Below, piece by piece: positions 46,472 through 55,519 of a DNA stretch of 64,000 nt; the first letter of the stretch is position 1; each line of letters begins with the position of its first letter. The notes under the pieces were generated by a model, which was not told the DNA's origin, ran no database searches, and worked only from the letters and a program-made list of their open reading frames with translations. Location: the NCBI RefSeq assembly GCF_004114955.1, contig NZ_CP030053.1, positions 4,340,001 through 4,404,000 on the forward strand, read 5' to 3'. Source of the stretch: Bradyrhizobium guangzhouense. GTDB taxonomy: Bacteria > Pseudomonadota > Alphaproteobacteria > Rhizobiales > Xanthobacteraceae. A program made the translations under genes and the position numbers.

Positions 46472-47338
46472 CTAGTTCAACACCTCGACCGTCGCCGAGC
46501 GGCCTGCGACCAGCGAGATTGCCTCAGGCACCGGATCGAGGGCGATGCGGACCGGCACGCGCTGGGCAAGCCGCACCCAGCTGAACGTCGGATTGACGTT
46601 GGCAAGCAGGCTCGCACCCTCGGCGCGGTCGCGGTCTTCGATACCGGCGGCGATGCTCTCGACATGGCCTGACAGGGTCGCCTTCTCGCCCATCAGACGG
46701 ACGCGAACCCTGTCACCGACGCGAATGCGCGCAAGCTTCGTCTCTTCGAAATAGCCTTCGACATGCAGCGTATCGCTGTCGACCAGCGCCATCACGCCCT
46801 TGCCGGCGGAGACGTAAGCGCCTGGGCGCAGATCCATATTGGTGATGACGCCATTCACGGACGCCCGCACCTCGCTGCGATCGAGATTGAGCTGGGCGAC
46901 CGCGCGATCGGCCACCGCCGCATCGAAGGCGGCCTTGGCCTGAAGCTGGGTCGCGAGCACCTGCTCCTGCTTCTGCTGCGACACTGCATCCGTCGTCAGC
47001 GCAGTATAGCGCTTCAGATCGGCGTTGGCCTGATCGAGCGTGGCCTGATGACCGGCGACAGCCGCATCGGCCTGCCGCAAAGCCAGCGCGAATCGTTCAC
47101 GATCGATCCTGAACAGTACGTCGCCGCGATGGACCTTCTGGTTGTCCTTGACGAGCACGTCGGTGACGAAGCCGGAGACGTCTGGTGCGACCTGCACCAC
47201 GTCGGCACGCACACGGCCATCGCGCGTCCATGGCGATTCCAAATAATAGACCCAGAGCGCGCGGCCGACGGCGAGCGCCGCGATGACCACGATGGCCGTC
47301 ACCGCAAGCCGGCCGAGCCAGGCAACATTTCCTTTCAT
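46472..47338 (-). CDS. HlyD-family efflux adaptor (AaeA-like)
   Basis: 288 aa. N-terminal anchor helix (LAVTAIVVIAALAVGRALWVYYL), then lipoyl half VAPDVSGFVTDVLVKDNQKVHRGDVLFRID, a long helical hairpin (about 80-150), the second half RSEVRASVNGVITNMDLRPGAYVS, and a beta-barrel with VEGYFEETKLARIRVGDRV. The layout and its partners identify it as the membrane-fusion subunit of an aromatic carboxylic acid efflux system. It starts 4 bases inside the end of the DUF1656 gene, so all three genes are translationally coupled. Confidence 0.92.
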   Translation of the reverse strand: MKGNVAWLGRLAVTAIVVIAALAVGRALWVYYLESPWTRDGRVRADVVQVAPDVSGFVTDVLVKDNQKVHRGDVLFRIDRERFALALRQADAAVAGHQATLDQANADLKRYTALTTDAVSQQKQEQVLATQLQAKAAFDAAVADRAVAQLNLDRSEVRASVNGVITNMDLRPGAYVSAGKGVMALVDSDTLHVEGYFEETKLARIRVGDRVRVRLMGEKATLSGHVESIAAGIEDRDRAEGASLLANVNPTFSWVRLAQRVPVRIALDPVPEAISLVAGRSATVEVLN

Positions 47339-47541
47339 GGGAGATACTCCGAGAGATAGACCACGCCGCCGAGCAGGCAGACGAAAACAGCGAAATCGAA
47401 CAGCGCGCGGTGCCAGACCAGACGGTAGAGGTCGAAGCGCTGCATGAGCCTACGCAAAATCGCGCTCAGCACATACGCGACGATGATCCAGAGCAGGAGC
47501 GCCGGCACGAGCACGCCGTAGATATCGATCACGTATCTCAT
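47335..47541 (-). CDS. DUF1656 small membrane protein (AaeX-like)
   Basis: 68 aa with two hydrophobic helices (YGVLVPALLLWIIVAYVLSAIL and ALFDFAVFVCLLGGVVYLS) separated by RRLMQRFDLYRLVWHR. The family is always found between an FUSC-type pump and its HlyD adaptor; its role is unknown, probably stabilising the pump. Overlaps both neighbours by 4 bases (47538-47541 and 47335-47338). Confidence 0.92.
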   Translation of the reverse strand: MRYVIDIYGVLVPALLLWIIVAYVLSAILRRLMQRFDLYRLVWHRALFDFAVFVCLLGGVVYLSEYLP

Positions 47542-49589
47542 GCCGCCACACTCGCATCTGCGCGCGGCCGGTACGCAGGCGCGTCCGGGAACAGGCCGCG
47601 CCTGATACCGACGAGGCCGATCAGGGCATCTTCGCGCGCGCTGTCATTGGGATCCTTCACCGCCTGGCCCAGCGCCCGGTCGACGCCAGCCAGAAGCTCG
47701 CGCGGCATTCCCCCGCCCGCATAGTTGCGGCAGGCAATGGCGAGCTGGTCGAGCATGTCGTCGATGACGGCGATAGTCGACGCCGCGAGCCCGTAGCGCG
47801 CGCGGCGCAGATCGATGATGTTGATGCCGATGCGGAGCTGCACCAGGCTGTCGGCGTCGCGGCGATCGCTCTCCGACAGGAAGGCGATGCGCTGCACCAG
47901 CAGCCCGAGACGGTGCAGCATGAGACCCGCGAACTCCGCGCGATCGCGTTTGCCGCGCCGTTCGGCCGCAATCGCGATCGTGGTCCAACTCGACAGCACC
48001 AGGCGGTTGGCGATCCACTCCGCCCCCACCCCGCGCGCAATCCGCGTCACGATCTCGGCGATCAGCACACCGACGAAGAATGCCACGGCGGAATTGGCAT
48101 AGGACGCGAAATCCGCGACGTAGGTCGATTGCAGCGCCAGCAGCGTCGCCGTGTTGGCGGCGAGCGCCATGCCGGTGCCCGCCGTGGCGGGCCGGCCGAT
48201 CAGGAAGCCGTAGAGCAGGAAAGTCGGTGCCAGCGCGACGATCAGAACCTCGATATGGGAGATCGCAGGCACCAGCGCGAACAAATAGATCGCGACGACC
48301 ACGATGGCGACCAGCGACCACAGGCCGAAGCTGCGGATAAATCGCGCCGGCTCGTCCTGCGCGGCGAAGAACGAGCAGGCCACGGCCGCCATCATCGGCG
48401 CCGAGGCGCCGTCCGGCCAGCCCGTGCCGATCCAGAACGCGCAGCAGATCAGGATGGCGGTCGCGGCGCCTGCCGCCGACCATAGCGCCAGGCCGCGATC
48501 CCTGTGGCGCACCGGCGCGGCGCCGGCTTCGGAATGGAAGGCGAGATCATCAGTGGAGATGCTGCGGCCCTCGCCAATGGCCTCGGTCAGCGCACGGCAG
48601 TCGCGCGAGAGGTCAACCAGATCGCGCAACCGCGACAGCAGGCTGGTGGTGATAATTCGCTCCCAGGAGGCATTGTCGTTCAGCCCCGCCTGCTGCTCAG
48701 CTATCTCGCCACGGATACGGTCGGCCGGCTGCCGCGCACCGACGTCACTCACGATCCATTGCGCAAGTTCTTCCAGCAAGCGCTTCAGCTCCGGCCGGCG
48801 CCCCAGGGCCTCCTCGCCCAATGCAGCCAGCCGATCCTCGATCGAGGCGATCACCGGCAGCAACGTCAACATCCGCAGCCGGATCTCGCCGAGGCTGGTC
48901 ACGGCATTGCGGTCGGTCAGGCGATCATAGGCAAGATGAGTGGAGAGCGTGTCGATCTCGACGATGTCGGTCGCGAGCTTGAGGCGCTTGCCGCGGCGGA
49001 TATCGCCCGTCGCGTCCCGCAACAGCACGGCCTGGCTGAGACGGCGTGCATCGGAAAGCCAGGTGTCGACGCGATGGGCCACGGCCGGTGCGACGCTGCG
49101 GGGGAACACGATGGTGGAGACGAGGCTGGCGCAGATGATTCCGAGCGAGATCTCCTCGAGCCTCGCCACCGCGGTGTCGAAAATCGCGCCGGGGTCGGAC
49201 ACCGAGGGGAAGCCGATCAGCGCCACCGTGTATCCGGCCAGCATGAAGACATAGCTGCGCGGCGTGCCGTCGAGCAACGACAGATAGAGGCACAGCCCGA
49301 CCCAGAGCGCGATCGCGAGGCACAGGAGTTCCGGCGCGTTGATCAGGTTCGGCACCAGCGCCACCGTCATGATCGCGCCGACCAGCGTGCCCATGACGCG
49401 GAAGAAGGCTTTCGAGCTGGTGGCGCCGGCCAGCGGCTGCGAGGTGATGTAGACGGTCGCCATCGCCCAATAGGGCCGCGGCAGGTCCATGGCGAGCGCA
49501 ATGATAAGCGCCAGCATCGACGCGGCAAACGTCTTCAACGCGAAAATCAAGTCCGCGTGGCGGACCAGAAACGGCTCATTTTCGCGCAT
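47538..49589 (-). CDS. FUSC-family aromatic acid exporter (AaeB-like)
   Basis: About 683 aa from the ATG at 49589 (MRENEPFLVRHADLIFALKTFAASMLALI). The frame stays open to 49793, but that leader is Arg-rich and overlaps a pseudogene relic. Two membrane halves: about residues 15-180 (PYWAMATVYITSQPLAGATSSKAFFRVMGTLVGA, the conserved FUSC motif) and about 375-530 (GLALWSAAGAATAILICCAFWIGTGWPDG through VLIAEIVTRIA), joined by a helical cytoplasmic segment. Exports aromatic acids or detergents with AaeA in related bacteria. First gene of the three-gene operon. Confidence 0.9.
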   Translation of the reverse strand: MRENEPFLVRHADLIFALKTFAASMLALIIALAMDLPRPYWAMATVYITSQPLAGATSSKAFFRVMGTLVGAIMTVALVPNLINAPELLCLAIALWVGLCLYLSLLDGTPRSYVFMLAGYTVALIGFPSVSDPGAIFDTAVARLEEISLGIICASLVSTIVFPRSVAPAVAHRVDTWLSDARRLSQAVLLRDATGDIRRGKRLKLATDIVEIDTLSTHLAYDRLTDRNAVTSLGEIRLRMLTLLPVIASIEDRLAALGEEALGRRPELKRLLEELAQWIVSDVGARQPADRIRGEIAEQQAGLNDNASWERIITTSLLSRLRDLVDLSRDCRALTEAIGEGRSISTDDLAFHSEAGAAPVRHRDRGLALWSAAGAATAILICCAFWIGTGWPDGASAPMMAAVACSFFAAQDEPARFIRSFGLWSLVAIVVVAIYLFALVPAISHIEVLIVALAPTFLLYGFLIGRPATAGTGMALAANTATLLALQSTYVADFASYANSAVAFFVGVLIAEIVTRIARGVGAEWIANRLVLSSWTTIAIAAERRGKRDRAEFAGLMLHRLGLLVQRIAFLSESDRRDADSLVQLRIGINIIDLRRARYGLAASTIAVIDDMLDQLAIACRNYAGGGMPRELLAGVDRALGQAVKDPNDSAREDALIGLVGIRRGLFPDAPAYRPRADASVAA

Positions 49590-49789
49590 GACTATTCGGC
49601 TCTGGATGCGCTGATGCGTCTCGCAGGTTATCGCAAGTTCGTCCGCACCGATATCCTTCAGCAAGGCTAGGGCGCGCCGGAGCACGCGGTTGGTCTCCTC
49701 GACCCTCGGCCTCGCCCCACTTTTGTCAAATGTAGCGTTTTGGCACGGCGGTCTTTTCCCGGCGATGAGAGGTGGAAGCCGCCCTCGCC

Positions 49790-49941
49790 TCACTTCACCC
49801 CATCCACGTCCGGATCGGCGCTCGAGCTCGGGGTCTTGAAGGCGGCTCGCAAGGCTGGCGACATCGGAACGTTGTAATTGATGCCGTTGGGCGGGTCGGC
49901 GATTCCAGCCACTTCCTGTAGAGCAGCTCGATCTCCGGGCT
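49790..49941 (-). pseudogene. 3' relic of an amino-acid ABC transporter binding protein (GltI-like), frameshifted
   Basis: On the minus strand one frame reads SPEIELLYRKWLESP, and one base out of frame it continues PPNGINYNVPMSPALRAAFK down to PDVDGVK and a stop at 49790-49792. Together they match the C-terminus of glutamate/aspartate-type periplasmic binding proteins (E-x-x-Y-x-KWF-x-x-PIPPKGIN-x-N-PMS-x-x-L-x-AAF). A single lost base in the SP(I)PP region explains the break. No further binding-protein sequence is visible upstream, so about 50 codons of a lost gene remain. Confidence 0.75.
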
Positions 49942-50067
49942 TGCGTCGTGCCGGCCGCCAGATCAGCTTGGGTCTACCAGCTATCGCGGCTTTCGATATG
50001 GCGGCAGGCCCGTCGCCTCCGCTACATTGCCACCATCCAGGAATCGCTTATCAGTCAGATCCCCTTC

Positions 50068-51309
50068 ATGACCGCCCAGACCGCCTTCGACCTGATCTTC
50101 CGCAACGCCCTGATGCGATCATCCCCGACGCCCGTCGATATTGGAGTGACGGGCGGACGCATCACCGCGATCGAACCCCACCTGGCCTGCGAGGCCGTCG
50201 AGATCGATGTCGGGGGACGGCTGGCCCTGCCCGGCTTCGTCGACACTCACATTCATCTCGACAAGGCCTGCCTGTTGGAGCGCTGCGGGCACATCCACGG
50301 CACGCTCGGCGATGCCATCCGCGCCGTCTCGGCGATGAAGCGGGATTTCAGCACGGACGATGTCTATGCGCGCGGCGCCAAAGTGCTCGAACGCGCCATC
50401 GTGCACGGCACGACGCGGATGCGCACCCATGTCGAGATTGACCCGCGCATCGGCCTGCGCAGCTTCGAGGCGGTCAAGGCGCTCAAGCGGGACTATGCCT
50501 GGGCGATTGACCTGTCGCTATGTGTGTTCCCGCAGGAGGGCCTGACCAACGACCCCGGCGCCGATGAGCTGCTGCTTCAGGCCTTGCGCGACGGCACCGA
50601 CGCGATCGGCGGCTGCCCCTATACCGACACCGATCCGAACGCGCATCTGAAGCGCATCTTCGATCTCGCCCAACAGTTCGACCTCGACGTCGACCTTCAT
50701 CTCGATTTCGATCTCGATCCCTCCTGGTCACATCTCGACGAAGTCATTGGGCAAACCGAGCAGCGCAATTACGGAGGCCGCGTCGCGATCGGGCATGTGA
50801 CAAAGCTCTCGGCCCTGCCTCCGGAGCGGCTGAAGGCCGCCACCGCACAGCTGGCCAAGGCCGGCGTCGCCATCACGGTGCTGCCGGCGACCGATCTGTA
50901 CCTAATGGGGCGCGAGGCCACCCATAACGCGCCGCGCGGACTGACGCTCGCACACAAGCTCGTAGCCGGCGGCATCGTCTGCTCGGTCGCCACCAACAAT
51001 GTGCTCAATCCCTTCACGCCGTTCGGCGATGCCTCGCTGCTGCGGATGGCGAACTTCTACGCCAATGTCGCTCAAGCCGCCGTCGGCGATTTCGACACCT
51101 GCCTCGATCTCGTCACCGAGCTGCCGGCGCGGCTGATGAATCTCAAAGACTATGGCATCGCGGTCGGCAAGCCCGCAGATCTCGTCGTCCTCGATATCAA
51201 GGACAGCCGCTTCGCCATTGCCGAGCTGCCTGAAATCCTGATGGGGTTTAAAAACGGACGGCAGACTTTTGAGCGGTCGCCGGCCAAGCTGCTTCATCCG
51301 CGAAACTGA
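50068..51309 (+). CDS. Amidohydrolase, cytosine deaminase (CodA)-like
   Basis: 413 aa. Metal-binding DTHIHLDKACLLERCGHIHGTL, HVEIDPRIGLRSFEAV and DLHLDFDLDPSW, GHVTKLSAL, and NNVLNPFTPFGDASLLRMA, the CodA active-site Asp loop with a missing D-N-V pattern (ATNNVLN). It removes an amino group or opens a ring of a nitrogen heterocycle. Start ATG 50068. Followed at 37 bp by a second amidohydrolase on the same strand; the pair is probably one unit. Confidence 0.88.
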   Translation: MTAQTAFDLIFRNALMRSSPTPVDIGVTGGRITAIEPHLACEAVEIDVGGRLALPGFVDTHIHLDKACLLERCGHIHGTLGDAIRAVSAMKRDFSTDDVYARGAKVLERAIVHGTTRMRTHVEIDPRIGLRSFEAVKALKRDYAWAIDLSLCVFPQEGLTNDPGADELLLQALRDGTDAIGGCPYTDTDPNAHLKRIFDLAQQFDLDVDLHLDFDLDPSWSHLDEVIGQTEQRNYGGRVAIGHVTKLSALPPERLKAATAQLAKAGVAITVLPATDLYLMGREATHNAPRGLTLAHKLVAGGIVCSVATNNVLNPFTPFGDASLLRMANFYANVAQAAVGDFDTCLDLVTELPARLMNLKDYGIAVGKPADLVVLDIKDSRFAIAELPEILMGFKNGRQTFERSPAKLLHPRN

Positions 51310-51346
51310 ACCGCGCGCGACACATCGACCCTACGGGAGCAACCGG

Positions 51347-52552
51347 ATGGCCTTCGACAAGATCTTCCTGAACGCCCGCTTCGACGGCGGGGCGCGGCAT
51401 CACATCGCGGTCAAGGACGGCCTGATCGCCGCGCTTCTGCCGACCGACACGCCCGCAAGCGGCGTCGAGACCGTCGACCTCGGCAACGCCCTCGTCGTTC
51501 CCGGCTTCGTCGAGGGCCACATCCATCTCGACACCAGCTTCTATGGCGATGCCTGGCGTCCGCACAAGCCGTGCACCGCCGGCTTCAACGTGCACGAACG
51601 CGTGGCCTTCCAGGCTCAGAACATGGCCGAGGCGGCGCCGATGGACGTGCGGGCGCGCAACCAGCTCGATCTCTGCATCGGTCATGGCTCCACGCAGATG
51701 CGCAGCCACGTCATGGTCGACGGCTCGGTCGGCCTGAAGTCGCTCGAGACGATCCTGCGCGTGCGCGAGGAATATCGCGGCCTGATCGACATCCAGCTCG
51801 TCGCCTTTCCCCAGAGCGGCATCTTGACGAGCCCGGGCACGCCGCAATTGCTCGACGAGGCGATCGGCGTCGGTGCGAACCTCGTCGGCGGGCTCGATCC
51901 CGCGAGCTTTGATCGTGATGTCGAGAAGCACCTCGACGTCGTGTTCGGCGTCGCCGAGAAGCATGGCGTGGATGTCGACATCCATCTGCACGACATGGGC
52001 ACGCTCGGCGCTTTCGAGATCGAGCAGATCGCGGTGCGCACGCGCGCGCTCGGCATGGAGGGCCATGTCGCCATCAGCCACGCTTACGGGCTCGGCGATA
52101 TCACGGCGGATCAACTCAAGGGCATCGCCGACATCCTCGCCCGCTCCGGTGTCGCGATCATGACCAACGCGCCGGGCGCCCGCGCCTTCCCGCCGATCCT
52201 CATCCTGCGCAGCGCCGGCGTCACCGTGTTCAGCGGCAACGACAACATCCGGGATTCCTGGTGGCCCTACGGCGACGGCGACATGCTGCGGCGGGCGACG
52301 ACGCTCGGCTATCGCTCGGGTTTCAACGTTGATGAGGAACTTCGCGTCGCGTTCGACGTCGTCACTGCGTCAGGCGCCAAGGCGCTACGGCTTGAAGGTT
52401 ACGGCCTGCATGTCGGCGCCAAGGCGGATTTCGTGACGCTGGACGCGAAGCATGTTCCGGAGGCCGTGGTCGCGGTGCCGCAGGGCCGCGCTGTGTACAA
52501 GGCAGGTATGCTCGTCGCGCTCGACGGTAGAATTGTCGGGAAACAGCGCTGA
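51347..52552 (+). CDS. Amidohydrolase, cytosine/isocytosine deaminase-like
   Basis: 401 aa. PGFVEGHIHLDTSFYGD (HxH plus the HLD that positions the ring), IGHGSTQMRSHVMVD, DIHLHDMGTLG, ISHAYGLGDI and SGNDNIRDSWWPYGDGDML, the CodA-type catalytic Asp loop. That loop is intact here, unlike in the preceding paralog, so this is the likelier deaminase. GGGAG precedes the start by nine bases. Substrate could be a pyrimidine or a related N-heterocycle. Confidence 0.9.
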   Translation: MAFDKIFLNARFDGGARHHIAVKDGLIAALLPTDTPASGVETVDLGNALVVPGFVEGHIHLDTSFYGDAWRPHKPCTAGFNVHERVAFQAQNMAEAAPMDVRARNQLDLCIGHGSTQMRSHVMVDGSVGLKSLETILRVREEYRGLIDIQLVAFPQSGILTSPGTPQLLDEAIGVGANLVGGLDPASFDRDVEKHLDVVFGVAEKHGVDVDIHLHDMGTLGAFEIEQIAVRTRALGMEGHVAISHAYGLGDITADQLKGIADILARSGVAIMTNAPGARAFPPILILRSAGVTVFSGNDNIRDSWWPYGDGDMLRRATTLGYRSGFNVDEELRVAFDVVTASGAKALRLEGYGLHVGAKADFVTLDAKHVPEAVVAVPQGRAVYKAGMLVALDGRIVGKQR

Positions 52553-52702
52553 TCCCAGACCTTTCTGGCCCGATTCACCGCCAATTCGCCTCGAAATCCG
52601 AGTCCGGTAGAATCCCGGACCGTAGCTCCACGAATTGCTCGAAAGGTGGTCCTAACCATAATTGGACGCGCGCACTGACCATCTGCGTTCTCTGGGGAAG
52701 TT

Positions 52703-53026
52703 ATGGATACGTTCAGCGCATTCAGCAGCATTGATTATCAATCGATCCGGGCCAAGACGCCCGCCGAGATGGCCATCAAGCGATTGAGCGGCATCGGCGA
52801 AGTGTTGTCGGGGCTCGATATCGCCACGATGAACTCGCAGGACGACAAGGCCCGCGCGCTGCGCACGCTCGATACGGCCGACAAGTGCATTCGCATGGTC
52901 TTGACCGACTTCAAGAGCGAGCGCACCAAGGACGTCACCCGCGAAGCCAATCGCCTGATTGACTCGATCGAACTCGCTCGCGATGAAATCTCGAGCCTGC
53001 ATCGCGCCAGCGGCGTCCCGAGCTGA
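52703..53026 (+). CDS. Hypothetical protein (107 aa)
   Basis: Start ATG at 52703 with GGGGAAG three to nine bases ahead. Soluble, almost entirely helical (FSSIDYQSIRAKTPAEMAIKRLSGIGEVLSGLDIAT, LRTLDTADKCIRMVLTDFK, TREANRLIDSIELARDEISSLH), with a coiled-coil appearance. No family recognised. It converges with the dehydrogenase gene (3-bp gap between stops). Confidence 0.75.
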   Translation: MDTFSAFSSIDYQSIRAKTPAEMAIKRLSGIGEVLSGLDIATMNSQDDKARALRTLDTADKCIRMVLTDFKSERTKDVTREANRLIDSIELARDEISSLHRASGVPS

Positions 53027-53029
53027 GCG

Positions 53030-53944
53030 CTACGGCTTGATCTTCGCCAGGATGCGGTCCGCCTCGGTGCGCCAATCGGCGCTGCGGGCGAACTCCTTCG
53101 TCCCCTTGGTGCCGAACAGGCCCTCGTCGGCGAGATCGGCAACCCAGGCCTGACGCTCGGCCGTGCCTTGCGCAGACCAGGGCGTCAGCCCGGCTTCGCG
53201 GACGGTCTCGGCGACCTCACGCACCTCTTCGGCGCGGCGGCGGCCATGCTCGATCACGCGCTGGAAGAAATAGGCGCCCTGCTTCTCCCAGTTGATCGCG
53301 GGAAAGGTTTCCGTCAGCGACGCCAGCACCGCATCCTCGACGCCATAGGCACGTGCAGTGGTGAAGCTTTCGATAACCATGGCCTCCAGGCCCTTGATCA
53401 TGATGCTGCGGCACATCTTCACCGCCGAGGATACGCCGAGCTTGTCGCTCGCAACCTTCGCCGCAAAGCCGATCGCATTCAGCAGCGGTTCGAGCTCTCT
53501 TGCGCCGGGGCCACCAAGCAGCAGCGGCACCTTGATCCGATAAGGCGGCACCGAGGTCATCACCGCGCCCTCGACATAACGACCGGCCGCGCCGTCGATC
53601 AGCGCGGCCGCGCGCTGCTTGGCGCCTGGAGAGGCCGAGTTGAAATCGAGGAACCAGGTGCCCTGGTTGATCGCATCAGCGCAGGCTCTTGCGACCGGCA
53701 CGGCCTGACTGGCGGTGACGGCCGAGATGATGAAATCGGACTTCGCGGTCAGCTCGGCATGCGACGCCGCCAGCATCACGCCGAATTTTGCGGCGTGCTC
53801 CTTCAACACGGCGCCCTGTTCGCCTCCAAGCTTGATGTCGTAAGCGGCGACCTTGATGTCCTGCCGCCGGAGATCCTCGGCCAGGATGCGGCCGACCTCG
53901 CCATAGCCCACCAGCCCGATCTGCCACCGCTTCGGATCCGCCAT
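53030..53944 (-). CDS. NAD(P)-dependent oxidoreductase, 6-phosphogluconate dehydrogenase-like (DUF1932)
   Basis: 304 aa. N-terminal Rossmann motif IGLVGYGEVGRILAEDLRRQ, SAVTASQAVPVARACADAI and FLDFNSASPGAKQ, followed by an all-helical C-terminal DUF1932-type domain (AVKMCRSIMIKGLEAMVIESFT). Members reduce or oxidise hydroxy acids. Last gene of the ring-cleavage operon, with its ATG overlapping the previous stop by one base (TGATG). Here it could act on a hydroxy or keto acid near the aldolase step. It is not LigC, which belongs to another family. Confidence 0.87.
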   Translation of the reverse strand: MADPKRWQIGLVGYGEVGRILAEDLRRQDIKVAAYDIKLGGEQGAVLKEHAAKFGVMLAASHAELTAKSDFIISAVTASQAVPVARACADAINQGTWFLDFNSASPGAKQRAAALIDGAAGRYVEGAVMTSVPPYRIKVPLLLGGPGARELEPLLNAIGFAAKVASDKLGVSSAVKMCRSIMIKGLEAMVIESFTTARAYGVEDAVLASLTETFPAINWEKQGAYFFQRVIEHGRRRAEEVREVAETVREAGLTPWSAQGTAERQAWVADLADEGLFGTKGTKEFARSADWRTEADRILAKIKP

Positions 53945-54813
53945 CAATTCAATCCTCGCGTCGTTGCGTCGAAGAGTTCCTCGACCGGATAGCGGCGCGG
54001 AATCAGCGCCTGCTGGAATGCATAGTCGATGATCAGCTCCAACGGTTTCCTGTTCGCCTCGATCCCGAAGGGCAAGAGGTCGGGTGTCGCCGCCGGCCCC
54101 GTCTGTTCCTTGTTGCGCTTGAGCAGATCATAGATGCCGGCCACCACGTCGGGACGCGATTTCGCAAGGCCTTCGGTCACGACCACGAGATGGTTGACCG
54201 GCACGACGCCACGGCGCGCATACCATTTGGCCGCTTCCGCGCCCGGATCGGGGAACAGCGACTTCACCTTGGGATCGTTTGAGGTCTCTCCAAGAACGGC
54301 ATCGACCTCGCCGTCGAGCAGCATCTGCAAGACCTTCTTGTCCTTCGGCGCGCGCTCGGTGGTGTCGACATATTCGGCGACGTGCGGATCTTCGAAGGTA
54401 ACCCAGCGGATCTTGTCGAGATTGACGCCGTAATCGTTGGCGAGAATGCCTCGGATCCAGGCCCCGGTCGTGGTCGTGAACGAGCGGATGCCGACGCGCT
54501 TGCCTTCGAGATCGCCGGGCCCGAGCGTCCCGTGCGCCGGATTGTACAGCGCATAGGCATGCTGGAAACGGCCGAGCATGGTCGCCGGCAGCAGCACCAG
54601 CGGCTTGCCGTGGGCCTTCGCCATCAGGTAGGTGACGATCGCCATCTCACAGACGTCGAAGGCCTGCTCACGCACCATCGGCTTGAATGCCGTGTTGGTC
54701 GGCTTGTACTCGATGAAGTCGAGATCGAACAGGTCGGAGCGGAGCTCGCCACTCTTCACCGCCTCGACGTGAGGGTGACTGCCGAGCACGGCCTTCAGCT
54801 TGAGACGATCCAT
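53944..54813 (-). CDS. 4,5-dihydroxyphthalate decarboxylase-like / periplasmic-binding-fold protein
   Basis: 289 aa without a signal peptide, so cytoplasmic. The binding-protein-like fold (LKLKAVLGSHPHVEAVKSGELRSD, FDVCEMAIVTYLMAKAHGKPLVLLPATML, GDLEGKRVGIRSFTTTTGAWIRGILAN) is the one annotated as 4,5-dihydroxyphthalate decarboxylase, which makes protocatechuate from phthalate breakdown. GAGAGGG precedes the start at 54813. Position in a protocatechuate-cleavage operon fits that role. A substrate-sensing or binding role is the alternative. Confidence 0.75.
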   Translation of the reverse strand: MDRLKLKAVLGSHPHVEAVKSGELRSDLFDLDFIEYKPTNTAFKPMVREQAFDVCEMAIVTYLMAKAHGKPLVLLPATMLGRFQHAYALYNPAHGTLGPGDLEGKRVGIRSFTTTTGAWIRGILANDYGVNLDKIRWVTFEDPHVAEYVDTTERAPKDKKVLQMLLDGEVDAVLGETSNDPKVKSLFPDPGAEAAKWYARRGVVPVNHLVVVTEGLAKSRPDVVAGIYDLLKRNKEQTGPAATPDLLPFGIEANRKPLELIIDYAFQQALIPRRYPVEELFDATTRGLN

Positions 54814-54835
54814 CCGCCCTCTCCGCTCCTCTTCC

Positions 54836-55519
54836 TCAGACGTCCTCGGGATTGTCGACGTAGACGAGCCCCGCTTTCGCCAGCGCCTCGCGCATGCCGT
54901 ACATGTCGAGGCCAAGCTCGCCCGAAGCAAGCCGCGTGCGCTTGCCGCCCTCATCGGCGTTGCGCTTCTTCGCTTTCTCGGCAACTTCAGCGGCGTAACG
55001 CTTCGGCACCACGACGACGCCGTCGTCATCCGCGACGATGATGTCGCCGGGATCGACGTTCACGCCGGCGCAGACCACGGGGACGTTGACCGAGCCGAGG
55101 GTCGCCTTCACAGTGCCCTTGGCCGAGACCGCCCGCGACCACACCGGAAAGTTCATCTCATGCAGCGCCTTGACGTCGCGGCAGCCGGCATCGATGATCA
55201 GCCCCTGCACGCCGCGCGCCCTCAGCGAGGTCGCGAGCAACTCGCCGAACATGCCGTCGGTGTTGTCGGTGGTGCAGCCGACGACGAGGACGTCACCCTT
55301 CCTGCACTGCTCGACCGCGACATGGATCATCCAGTTGTCGCCGGGCTGCGCCAGCACGGTGACGGCGGGACCGGCGATCGACGCGCCGGCCCAGACCGGC
55401 CGCAAGTATGGCTTCATCAGCCCGAGGCGGCCATAGGCTTCGTGCACGGTCGAGACGCCGTACTCCGCCATCCCGGCGGGGTCGGCTCGCTCGATGTTGC
55501 GAACGACGACAGGCTTCAT
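54836..55519 (-). CDS. ligK: 4-carboxy-4-hydroxy-2-oxoadipate aldolase (LigK/GalC), RraA-like fold
   Basis: 227 aa. Catalytic/metal residues of the class II aldolase are in [17 protein letters not shown] (Arg and Asp), with [21 protein letters not shown] and [29 protein letters not shown] is the metal-side helix. It splits 4-carboxy-4-hydroxy-2-oxoadipate into pyruvate and oxaloacetate, the last step of protocatechuate and gallate 4,5-cleavage. Its start overlaps galB's stop by 4 bases, and the preceding hydratase supplies its substrate. Confidence 0.9.
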   Translation of the reverse strand: MKPVVVRNIERADPAGMAEYGVSTVHEAYGRLGLMKPYLRPVWAGASIAGPAVTVLAQPGDNWMIHVAVEQCRKGDVLVVGCTTDNTDGMFGELLATSLRARGVQGLIIDAGCRDVKALHEMNFPVWSRAVSAKGTVKATLGSVNVPVVCAGVNVDPGDIIVADDDGVVVVPKRYAAEVAEKAKKRNADEGGKRTRLASGELGLDMYGMREALAKAGLVYVDNPEDV

